Below are positions 47,476 to 58,249 of a DNA stretch of 64,000 nt, piece after piece. The translations under genes and the position numbers were made by a program. This stretch comes from Antilocapra americana. Taxonomy: Eukaryota > Chordata > Mammalia > Artiodactyla > Antilocapridae. Every line of letters begins with the position of its first letter. The first letter of the stretch is position 1. Under the pieces are notes generated by a model. That model was not told the DNA's origin, did no database searches, and saw only the letters and a list, made by a program, of their open reading frames with translations. The stretch is from assembly GCA_007570785.1 (NCBI GenBank), contig ML661799.1, positions 285,598 through 349,597 on the forward strand, given 5' to 3'.

Positions 47476-48745
47476 AAACAAGCATCTCACATGCTAGTAA
47501 AGTAATGTTCAAAATTCTCTAAGCCAGTCTTCAGCAATATGTGAACAATGAACTACCAGATGTTCAAGCTGGTTCTAGAAAAGGCAGAGGAACCAGAGGT
47601 AAAATTGCCAACATCCGTTGGATCATTAAAAAAGCAAGAGAGTTCCAGAAAAACATCTATTTCTGCTTTATTGACTATGCCAAAGCCTTTGCCTGTGTGG
47701 ATCAAAATAAACTGTGGAAAATTCTTCAAGAGATGGGAATACCAGACCCCCTGATCTGTCGCTTGAGAAACCTGTATGCAGGTCAGGAAGCAACAGTTAG
47801 AACTGGACATGGAACAACAGACTGGTTCCAAATGGGAAAAGGAGTACGTCAAGGCTGTATATTGTCACCCTGCTTATTTAACATATATGCAGACTACATC
47901 ATGAGAAACGCTGGGCTGGAAGAAGCACAAGCTGGAATCAAGACTGCTGGGAGAAATATCAATAACCTCAGATATGCAGATGACACCAGCCTTATGGCAC
48001 AAAGTGAAGAGGAACTAAAAGGCCTCTTGATAAAAGTGAAAGAGGAGAGTGAAAAAATTGGCTTAAAACTCAACATTCAGAAAAGTAAGATTATGGCATC
48101 CGGTCCCATCACTTCATGGCAAATAGATTGGGAAACAATGGAAACAGTGGCAGACTTTATTTTGGGGGGCTCCAAAATCACTGCAGATGGTGATTGCAGC
48201 CGTGAAATTAAAAGATGCTTACTCCTTGGAAGGAAATTACGACCAACCTAGACAGCATATTAAAAAGCAGAGACTTTACTGTTCCAACTAGGTCCGTCTA
48301 GTCAAGGCTATGGTTTTTCCAGTAGTCATGTATGGATGTGAGAGTTGGATTATAAAGAAAGCTGAGCGCCAAAGAATTGATGCTTTTGAACTGTGGTGTT
48401 TGAGAAAACTCTTGAGAGTCCCTTGGACTGCAAGGAGATCCAACCAGTCCATCCTAAAGGAAATCAGTCCTGGGTGTTCATTGGTAGGACTGATGTTGAA
48501 GCTGAAACTCCTGTATTTTGGCCACCTAATGTGAAGAACTGACTCATTTGAAAAGATCCTGATGCTTGGAAAGACTGAGGGCAGGAGGAGAAGGAGAAGA
48601 CAGAGGATGAGATGGCTGGATGGCATCACCGACTCAATGGACATGGGTTTGGGTGGACTCCAGGAGTTGGTGATGGACAGGGAGGCCTGGCATGCTGCGA
48701 TTGATGGGGTTGCAAAGAGTCAGACACGACTGAGTGACTGAACTG
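47476..48745 (+). mobile_element. BovB with intact RT core
   Basis: 5'-truncated in the RT region; ends with the BovB tail. Frame 47541-48251 (236 residues) holds reverse-transcriptase motifs in order: 'QAGSRKGRGTRGKIANIRWI', motif A 'FIDYAKAFACVDQNKLW' (the usual D after KAF is A here), 'GVRQGCILSPCLFNIYADYI' and motif C 'LRYADDTSLM' with YADD at 47973-47984. The endonuclease is absent, and the frame breaks at 48251. It cannot be autonomous. Confidence 0.94.
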
Positions 48746-48749
48746 AACT

Positions 48750-51700
48750 AACTGGATATATGTTGTCAAATGGGATTGCAGGATCATATGGTAGCTCTAT
48801 TTTTAGTGTCTATGAACCACCATACTGCTTTCCATAGTGACTACACCAATTTAAATTCTCACCAACAATGTAGGAGTGTTCCCTTTTCTCCACACCCTCT
48901 CCAACAGTTACTGCTTGTAGACTTTTTAATGATGGCTATTCTGACATCTGCAATGGTGATACTTCATTGCAGTTTTGATTTGCACTTCTCTAATAATTAG
49001 TGATGTTGAGCACCTGTTCATTTGCCTCTTGGCCATTTGTATGTCTTTGAAGAAATGTCTATTTATAGCTAAAGCCCATTTTTGGATTGGTTGCCTTTTG
49101 ATATTGAGTTGTATGAGCTCTTTGTATGTTTGGAAGATTAATCTTTGTCAGTTACACTGCTTGAAAATATTTTCTCCTACTCTGCAGGTTGTTTTTCACT
49201 GTCTATTGTTTCCTTATCCTAAATTTTTTTTTGTTTCCATCTCTCTGGGAGGGGACAGTTCCAAAAAAGATGTTGCTGAAATTTATGTGAAAGAGTGTCC
49301 TGTGTATGTTCTCCTCTAGGAGTTTTATAGTTTCCTGTCTTACATTTAGGTATTTGATCAATTTTGAGTTGATTTTTTGGTGTGGTGTTTGAAAATGTTC
49401 TTATCTCATTATTTTACATGTAACTGTTCAGTTTTTCCAGTACCACTTATTGAAGAGACTATCGTTTTTATATTGTATGGTCTTGCCTCTTTTGTTGTAG
49501 ATTAATTAACCATAGATGTGTGGGTTTATTTCTAGGCTTTCTCTCCTGTTCCACTGATGTATATTTATGTTTTTGTGCCAGTAACATACTGTTTTGATAA
49601 CTTCAGCTTTGTAGGACAGCCTGAAGACAGGAAAACTGATTCCTCCAGCTGTTTTCTTTCTTATAATTGGTTTGGCTATGTGGAATCTGTGGCACTTCCA
49701 TATAACTTAAAAAAAAATCTTTTTTCAGTTCTGTAAAAAATGCTGTTGATAATTTGGTAAGGATTGCATTGAATCTGTAGATCACTTTGGGTAGTATAGT
49801 CATTTTAACAGTACTGATTCTTCCAATCCAAGAACATGGTATTTCTTTACATCTCCTTGTGTAATTTTTTCTTTCATTAGTTTTTGGAATACAAGTCTTT
49901 TGTTTCCTCAGGTAGGTTTATTCCTAGGGTTTTCTTTTATGAACTGGTAATGGGATAATTTCCTTAATTTCTCTTTCTGATCATTCATTGCTAGTGTTTA
50001 GAAATGTAACAGGTTGCTGTATATTAATATTGTATCCAACAACTTTACCAATTTCATTGAAGAGCTGTATTAGTTTTCTGTTGGTGTCTCTAGGATTTTC
50101 TATGTATAGAGTTGTATCATCTGCAAACATTGACAATATTTCTTCATTTCCAATTTGGATTCTTTTTCTTTGTCTTCCCTGATTGTCATGGCTAGGACTT
50201 CCAAAACTATGTTGAATTAAATTGGTAAACGTGGACATTCTTGTATTGTTAATGATCTTAAGGGAAATGCTTTCAAGTTTCATCATTGAGTATGAAGTTA
50301 GCTGTGAGTTTTCTTATATGGCCTTTATTATATTGAGGCAAGTTCCCTCTATTCCCATTTTCTGGAATGTTTTTATCATAAATGGGTGTTGGGATTTCTC
50401 AAAGGCTTTTTCTGCATCTAATGAGTTTATCATGATTTTTATCCTTCAGTTTGTTAATGTGATGATTGATTTGTGGAGATAGAAAAATCCTTGCATCCCT
50501 GAGCTAAATCCCACTTGATCATGAGGTATAATTCTTTTAACGTTTGATGGAATCAAATGTTTGTTGAGGGTTTTTGCATCTATGTTCACCAGTGATATGA
50601 CCTACAATTTCCTTTTTTGTGCTATCTTTGTCTGTTTCTGGTATCAGGGTGATGGTCCATCATCTGTGATTTTTTGGAAGCATTTCAGAAAGGATAGATG
50701 TTAACTCTTCTCTAAATGGTTGACAGGATTTGCCTGTGAAGCCATATGGTTATGGACTTCTGTTTGTTGGGAATTTTAATATCACAGTTTCAGTTTCGGT
50801 ACTTGTGATTGGTCTGTTCATATTTTCCATCTGGACTGATGTGATATTTAAAGCCATGTTTCCTTATTGATTTTGCCTTGATGATCTATTGACTGATATA
50901 AATGAGGTGTTAAGGTCCCCCACTATTATTCAGTTACTATCAATTTCTCATTTGATAGCATTTCCCTTATATATTGAGGTACTCCTGTGTTGGTTGTATA
51001 TATATTTACAACTATTATATTTTCTTCTTGGATTGATTCCTTGATCATTATGTAGAGTCCTTTGTCTCTTGCAACAGTCTTTAAAGTCTATTTTGTCTGA
51101 TATGAGTATTGTACTCCAGATTTGATTTTCATTTTCATAGAATAACTTTTTCCATTCCTTTGCCTTCAACCTGCATGTATCTCCAGATCTGAAATGAGTG
51201 TTTTGTAAACAGCTAATATTCGAGTTTTGTTTTTGTATACACTTAGCCAGAATATGTCTTTTGGTTAATGCATTTAATCCATTTACATAATGAATTCTCA
51301 ATATGTATAATCTTACCACCATTTTGTTCATTGTTTTGGATTTGCTTTAGAAAGTCTTTTTCTTTGTTCCCTCTACTGATTTGATAAATATTTTTAGTGT
51401 TATATTTGGATTCCTTTTTCTTTGTTGTGTATACATCTATGATAGATTTTTGGTTTGAAGTTACCATCAGGTTTTGATATAGCAGTCTAAATAAATACAT
51501 GATTGTTTCAAGTTGATGATCTCTTACTTTCAAATGTATATTTTTTCAAATATCCTGCATTTGTACTCTCCACCTCTCATGCATACTAGTTTTGATATCA
51601 TATTTGTGTACGGATGACTTCCTAACTTTACTTTATGTTTCCCTTTGTCATTTCATAGTCTTCTTGTTTCTAGTTGTAGCCTTTTCTTTTCTGCCTAAAG

Positions 51701-53650
51701 AAGTTCCTTTACCTTTGGTTTGGTGGTGCAGAATTCTCTTAGCTTTTGCTTATCCATAAATATGTTTATCTTTCTGTAAAACACGAGTGACAACTTTGCT
51801 GGATAGAGTATTTTTGGTCATAGATGTCTTGCTTTCATAACTTTGAATATATCATGCCACTCCCTTCTTACCTGTATAGCTTTTGCTGAAAAATCAGCTG
51901 ATAACTTTATGGGTATTCCTTTGCATGTTATTTGTTGCCTTTCCCTTGTTGCTTTTAATACTATCTGTCTTTAATTTTTGTCAATTTGATTAGTATGTGT
52001 CTTGGCATGTTATTCCTTGGGTTGATTTTGCCTGGTACTCTATGCTTTCTGGACTTGGCTTACTACTTTCTTTCCCATGTTAGGGAAGTTTTTAGCTCTT
52101 ATTTCTTCAAATACTCCCTTGCTCTTCCTTCTGGGACCTCTATAATTCAAATGTTGTTGTATTTAAACTTGGCCCAGAGGTCTCTTAAACTCTCCTCGTT
52201 TATTTTCATTCTTTTTTCTTTCTTCTGTTCCATGGCAGTGATTTCCCGATTCTGGCTTTCAGTTTACTTACCTGTTTTTCTGCCTCAGTTATTCTACCAT
52301 TGATTCCTTCCAGTGTATTTTTAATTTTAGTTATTTATTCTTCAACCCTGTTTGGTTATTCCTTATGTTTTCTAATTTTTGGTTAAAATTCCTTGCAACT
52401 TCTTGCACTGTGCACCCATTCTTTTTCCAAGATCTTGGATCATTTTTATGATTCTGACTCTGAAGACCTTCCCTGGTAGATTGCCTAGCTCCACTTCACT
52501 TAGTTGTTCTTCTAGGATTTTATCTTGCTTCTTCATCCAGACCATATTCTTCCACACTCTCATTCTGTTTAATTTCTGTGTTTGTGGATTTGGTTCTTCG
52601 GGCTACTGGGCTGTAGTTTTCCTGCTAATGGTGTCTGCCCTCCTGGTGGATGAGTCTGGTCTAGAAGCCTGTGCAGGCCTCCTATTTGGAACAGCCGGTG
52701 CCTACCCACTAGTTGGTAGAGCTGAGTCTTGGCCCAGTTGGGCAAGGATATGCAAAGGTGTGTGTTTAGAGGTGGGTGTGAGCTCAGGAAATTTTTTTTT
52801 TTTTTTTTGGCTGTGCCATGCAGCATTCAGGGTTTTATTTCCTCAACCAGGGATTGAAACTGTGTCCCATGCAGTGAAATGCGGAGTGTTAACAAATCAA
52901 CCACCAGAGAAGTCCCTCAGAATGTCTGCTGATGGGTGGGGATGTGTTCCCAGCCTGTTGATTGTTTGGCCTGAGGCATCCCACTGTTGGAGCCTGCAGG
53001 TTTTTGGGTAGGACCAGGTGTTGATGTTGATGAAAGCAAGATATTTGTCTCCATGAGAGTTCAAGTAGCTGACTACTTGAAATCTCTACCATCAGTGTCC
53101 ACGTCATAAGGGCGAGCCACAGCCATATGATACATCCCCAGGAAACTCTCCAAGATCAGCTTGTAGATTTGACCCAGGCTCCTATGAAGTCACTGCCTTT
53201 GCTCTGAGTCCTGGTACATGTGAACCCTTGTGTGTGTCCTCCAAGAATGAAGTTTATGCCTCCCCCCTCCACTCCCGCAGTCAGGTGGAGCTCCTGCAGT
53301 CAAGCCCTGTTGGCCTTCAGAGCCAAATTCTTAGGGGCTTCTTCCCCTGATGTCAGACTCTGGAGCTAAGATGTCTGATGGGGCTCAGAACTCTTACTCC
53401 TATGGGAGAACTTTCATGATTTAATTATTCTCCCGTTTGTAGATCAGCCACACAGGGGATATGGGATTTTGACTGTATCATGAGTGTGCCCCTCCTAACA
53501 TCTTGTGGTTCTTCTTTATATTCAATTTTTTGGTAGGTTCTATTCTTTCTGTTGATGATGGTTCAACAGTTAATGGTTCTGTGTGCTTATGAGAGGAAGT
53601 GAGACCAAAGCCCTTCTATTTGCATCTAGGTTTTGATCTCTCTTCAACTG
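48750..53650 (-). mobile_element. Old L1, ORF2 to 5' UTR, antisense
   Basis: Antisense order: ORF2 C-terminus (48770-49400), RT region (49400-50750; 'FADDTTLYIENP' in frame 49981-50286), endonuclease (50800-51350), ORF1 (51650-52560; minus frame 52372-52563) and 5' UTR (52560-53650), with a CHR-like SINE at 52791-52915. Stops are frequent. The 3' UTR is missing on the left, where a BovB tail abuts it. Confidence 0.85.
52791..52915 (-). mobile_element. CHR-type tRNA SINE
   Basis: A T-run (antisense tail), then ttggctgtgccatgcagcat, antisense box B ctcaaccagggattgaaac and an end at accagagaagtccc. This is the pattern of cetartiodactyl tRNA-Glu-derived CHR SINEs. Possible duplication ctcaggaaa/ctcagaatg at the edges. 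Confidence 0.8.
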
Positions 53651-53654
53651 GACT

Positions 53655-54930
53655 TCTAAACGCTTGTAATAATCAATCTGAAAATAAAATTAGAAGAACA
53701 TTTCAATTTATAATAGCACCAAGATGAATATAATACTTAGGAATAAATTTAATAAAAGAAGTACAAAATTTAGACTCTGAAAACTTCAAACTATTGTACA
53801 AAGAATTTAAAAACTAAATAAATGAATTAACATTCCCATTTTCATGGATTGAGACTTAATATTTTGAAGATGGAAATTCCATTCAAACAGATTGGCAGAT
53901 TCATCATAATTCCTATAGAAATGCAGCTGAGTTCTTTTTACTAACTGATAAGCCAGTTCTAAAATTCACAAGGAATTTCAGGCCAAGGATAGTTGAAACA
54001 ATCCTGAAAAAGAAGAATAAAATAGGAGAATTGCTTTTGCTCATTTCAGAGCTTACTACAAAGCAACAGTAATCAAGAAAATGTTGTAGTAGAATAAGGA
54101 CATATCTAGATTAAAATGTAACTTAAGTGAGAGTTCTGAAATAACCCCACACATCTAAAGACAACAGATTTTAACAAAGATACCAAGATCATTCACTGGT
54201 GGAAATAATGCTTTTGTAAATAAATTGTAGTAGGCAACTGGATAGCCACATGCAAAAGAATAAAGTGGAATTATTTCCTAATATCACATACAAAAATTAA
54301 CTCAAAATGGGCAAATACCTAAAAACTATAAAACTCTTCAGAGGAAAATAAAGGAGTAAGCATTTAATACCTTGGAATGGTGGAAGATTATTACATATGC
54401 CACCAGAAGCACAATCAACACCAACAATATAAGATAAATTTGTACTCATTAAAATTAAAAACTTTGTACATAAAAGAGTATCATCAAGGAAGTAAAAAAG
54501 ACAATTTATAAAATGAAAAAAAATTTGCAAATCATATATATCAGAGTAAATTTATATTTAGAGCATATTAAGTACTCTTCCTGAGAAGGGCATGGAAATC
54601 AATTCCAGTATTCTTGCCTGGAGAATCCCATGGACAGAAGGGCCTGGCAGGCTACAGTCCATGTGGTTGCAAAGAGTTGGAGACGACTGAAACGACTTAG
54701 TATACCAAATACTTTTCCAGCTCAGTAATAAAAAGACAACAGAATGTTGATAATGGAAAAATAATTTAAACAGGCAACTCTCATATGAAAGATATATTTA
54801 TGGCCAATATGCACATGAGGAGATGGTCAACATTAATAATCACAAGGGAAATGCAAATCTAAACTACAATAAAAATGAGAGACCATATACATTCAGAAGA
54901 ATAGCTAGAATTTAAAAGTCAGTTAAATTT
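53655..54930 (+). mobile_element. Ancient L1 ORF2 fragment
   Basis: Sense RT/C-terminal ORF2, highly diverged (acttaggaataaatttaat near 53736, caaagcaacagtaatcaag near 54060, gaaatgcaaatctaaactac near 54849). It is split by a short Bov-A piece at 54578-54700. 54931-55137 shows no feature I recognise. Confidence 0.8.
54578..54700 (+). mobile_element. Single Bov-A unit
   Basis: ctgagaagggcatggaaatc to gagacgactgaaacgacttag is one Bov-A unit without a tRNA head. The host L1 continues on both sides. Confidence 0.88.
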
Positions 54931-55148
54931 CAACTAGGTTTGTAAGGTGACTGAAAGACTTTATTCCATTTAAATAAGCAAAAAGCTGAAACATAAAATT
55001 AAATAACTCTCCTTAGAGTTATCAGAGAAGTGGGTCACAGGGAAAACTACCACCTCCAAAACTGAGAGATAGACACATAAAGAGAATTGCAGCTTACTAG
55101 ACCAAAAAATCCACAAGTAGAAATCACTATGGGAACTAGCACTGGAAT

Positions 55149-57018
55149 CAGTTCAGTCACTCAGTCGTATCTGACTCTGTGACCCCATGGACTGCAGCAC
55201 ACCAGGCTTCCCTGTCCGTCAGCAACTTCCAGAGCCTACTCAAGCTCATTTCCATCAAGTTGGTGATGCTGTTCAACGATCTCATCCTCTGTTGTCCCCT
55301 TCTCCTCCTGCCTTCAATCTTCCCCAGCATCAGGGTCTTTTCCAATGAGTCAGTTCTTTGCATCAAATGGACAAAGAATTGGAGTTTCAGCTTCAACATC
55401 AGTCCTTTCAATGAATATTCAGGACTCATTTCCTTTAGGATCGACAGGTTGGATCTTGTTGCTGTCCAAGAGACTCTTAAGAGTCTTCTCCAACACTACA
55501 GTTCAAAAGCATCAATTCTTCAGCACTCAGCTTTCTTTATAGTCCAACTCTCACATCCATACATGACTACTAGAAAAACCATAGCTTTGACTAGATGGAC
55601 CTTTGTTGGCAAAGTAATGTCTCTGCTTTTTAATATGCTGTCTAGGTTCATCATAGCTTTTCTTTCAAGGATCGAGTGTCTTTTAATTTCACGGCTGCAG
55701 TCATCATCTGCAGTGATTTTGGAACCAAAAATAAATAAATAAATAGAAAACAGACATTTTTCAGGAACTCTCTCGCTTTTTCAGTGATCCAAAAGATGCT
55801 GGCAATTTGATCACTGGTTCCTCTACTTTTTCTAAATCCAACTTGAACATTTTCAAGTTCATCCTTCATGTACTGTTGAAGCCTGGCTTGGAGAAATTTG
55901 AGCATTACTTTGCCAGTGTGTGAGATGAGTGTAATTGTGCAGGAATTTGAATATTCTTTGGCATTGCCTTTCTCTGGGTTTGGAATGAAAACTGACTTTT
56001 CCAGTCCTGTGGCCACTGCTGTTTTCAAATTTGCTGGCATATTGAGTGCGGCACTTTCACAGCATCATCTTTTATCACAGCTTTTTTGAAATAGCTCAAC
56101 TGGAACTCCGTCACCTTCACTAGCTTTGTTTGTAGTGATGCTTCCTAAGGCCCATGTGACTTTGCATTCCAGGATGTCTGCCTCTAGGTGAGTGATCACA
56201 TTATCGTGGTTATCTGGGTCATGAAGATCTTTTTTGCATAGTTCTGTGTATTTTTTCCACCTCTTCTTAATATCTTCTGCTTCTGTTAGCTCCATACCAT
56301 TTCTGTCCTTTATTGTTCCTATTTTTGCATGAAATGTTCCCTCGGTATCTCTAAATTTCTTGAAGAAGTCTCTAGTCTTTCCCATTCTATTGTTTTCCTC
56401 CATTTCTTTGCACTGATCACTGAGAAAGGCTTTCTTATTTTTCCTTGCTATTCTTTGGAACTCTGCATTCAGATGGGTATATCTTTCCTTTTCTCCTTTG
56501 CCTTTCACTTCTTTTTACAGCTGTTTGTATGGCCTCCTCAGACAACCATTTTGCCTTTTTGCATTTCTTTTTCTCTTGGGAATGGTCTTGATTACTGCCT
56601 CCTGTACAGTGTCATGAACCTCTGTCCATAGTTCTTCAGGCACTCTATCAGATCTAATCCCTTGAATCTATTTGTTACTTCCACTGTATAATCATAAGGG
56701 ATTTGATTTAGGTCATACCTGAATGGTCTAGTGGTTTTCCCTACTTTCTTCAATTTCAGTCTGAATTTTGCAATAAGTTCATGATCTGAGGCACAGTCAG
56801 CTCCCAGTCTTGTTTTTTGCGGAGTCTATAGAGCTTCTCCATCTTTGGTTGTAAAGACTATAATCAATCTGATTTTGGTATTGACCATCTGGTGTTGTCC
56901 ATGTGTAGTCTTCCCTTGTGTTGTTGGATGAGGGTGTTTGCTATGACCAGTGTGTTCTCTTGGCAAAACACTGTTAGCCTTTGCCCTGCTTCATTTTGTA
57001 TTCCAAGGCCAAATTTGA
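55149..57018 (-). mobile_element. BovB with deleted RT core, part of a chimeric insertion
   Basis: Antisense BovB: tail and C-terminus 55149-55735, RT first half 55745-56100, linker 56065-56510 and endonuclease C-terminal part to 57018 (ORF shadows on both strands). About 490-500 bp that would carry the YADD box is missing at 55735-55745, judged against 47476-48251; a tttatt-like microhomology and an (aaat)n run mark the join. Its 5' end is fused to a Bov-tA dimer. The duplication agcactggaat at 55138-55148 and 57294-57304 brackets the BovB and the SINE together. Confidence 0.9.
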
Positions 57019-57293
57019 CTGTGAACTATAAAGTCCATGGAATTCTTCAGGCCAGATTACTCAAGTGGGTAGCCTATCCTTTCTCCAGGGGATCTTCCCA
57101 ACTCATGGATTGAACCCAGGTCTTCTGCATTGCAGGCAGATTCTTTACCACCTGAGCCACCAGGGAAGCCCAAGAATCCTGGAGTGGGTAGCCTATCCCT
57201 TCTCTGGCGGATCTTCCCAGCCCATGAATCGAACTGGGGTCTCCTGCATTTCAGGTGGATTCTTTACCAACTGAGCTATGAGGGAAGCCTGAC
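57019..57293 (-). mobile_element. Bov-tA dimer fused to BovB
   Basis: Two antisense Bov-tA units: about 57019-57170 (Bov-A start, then tRNA-like head ending gagccaccagggaagccc) and about 57171-57293 (ending tgagggaagcctgac). On the SINE sense strand the second Bov-A part is cut off after gaattccatggactttatag and continues directly as BovB endonuclease sequence. There is no SINE tail or separate duplication at the join. Confidence 0.9.
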
Positions 57294-57304
57294 AGCACTG
57301 GAAT

Positions 57305-57615
57305 AGTAAAACCTCAACTTTGATGAATTGCTAGATACTTAGTGTGGACAAGTGTGCGAGTTAAAAGTCCTCTCAGTCGAGGGCAGTCATAGGGTAACCT
57401 CTCATGCTTGTGACAATTTTAACACCAGGAGCTCTACCAGGTTCACATTTTGAATATTAGAGAAAATTTCCCTGTGTTTCCAGCAGCAGTTGGGGGAAAG
57501 TAAGCATTTTGAAATATGCTAGAGAATTCTGTTCTTCTTAAGAAGGACTGTCCTCAAAAGAAAGGTTCTCTATTCCACCAGAACCTAACTTATCAGGGTT
57601 TTGTCAGAGCCCAAC
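57305..57615. other. No recognised feature
   Basis: About 310 bp of balanced composition with no repeat family or coding frame that I recognise. It is possibly unique sequence. Confidence 0.35.
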
Positions 57616-58105
57616 TGTGATGATTAAGTTCATGCGTCAACTTGACTACATCCCAGGATGCTAAGATATAACTTTAAAAAAATTTTTTTCTGTGAGGGTA
57701 TTTATGGTTTAGAGTAGCATTTAAGTCAGTAGACAGAGTAAAGCAGATAATCATTCTTAATGTGATGTGAATGGACCCCATCCAATTCTTTGGTGAAAAA
57801 AAACAAAAATATAGAGGAAGGAAGGAATTGGTCTATTTCAGCCTGACTAAAAGAGCTGGGATATCAGCTTCTTGCTGCCTTCGGAGTAGAACCTATACCA
57901 TTAGTGTTCCTATTTCTCAGGTCTTCTGACTATTACTGGAAAAACCACTGGATTTCCCAAATACACAGCATACAGATGGAAGACTTCTCAGCCTCCATAA
58001 TCATATTTGATGAGTCAATTCCTAATAATAATTCACTATATGTAAATGTGTGTGTATCTCCAACTGGCTCTGTTTATCTGAAGAACCCTGGTTAATACAC
58101 AAACC
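57616..58105 (+). mobile_element. Ancient ERVL-type solo LTR (MLT2-like)
   Basis: Starts tgtgatgattaagttcatgcg and ends gaaccctggttaatacaca, with the internal phrases agtagacagagtaaagcag and cttctcagcctccataatc. This ordering is typical of a common mammalian LTR that I associate with the ERVL/MLT2 group; the subfamily name is from memory and unsure. No internal retroviral region lies next to it. Confidence 0.6.
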
Positions 58106-58249
58106 AGTATGGGGGAAGAGAAATATGAAACTCCAGCCTGCTCTAGAAATCTTGTCCTACCATCGTGTTAAATGGTGGAACAACTATGATGCACTTGTGA
58201 AATTCACAGCTTATTGGCACAGGCTCACTAAAAGCCTGAGATCTAATCA

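Noticed and set aside
52379..53011. 210-codon plus-strand frame
   Set aside because: Antisense L1 ORF1/5' UTR plus a CHR SINE; the poly-F run is the antisense poly(A) of the SINE.
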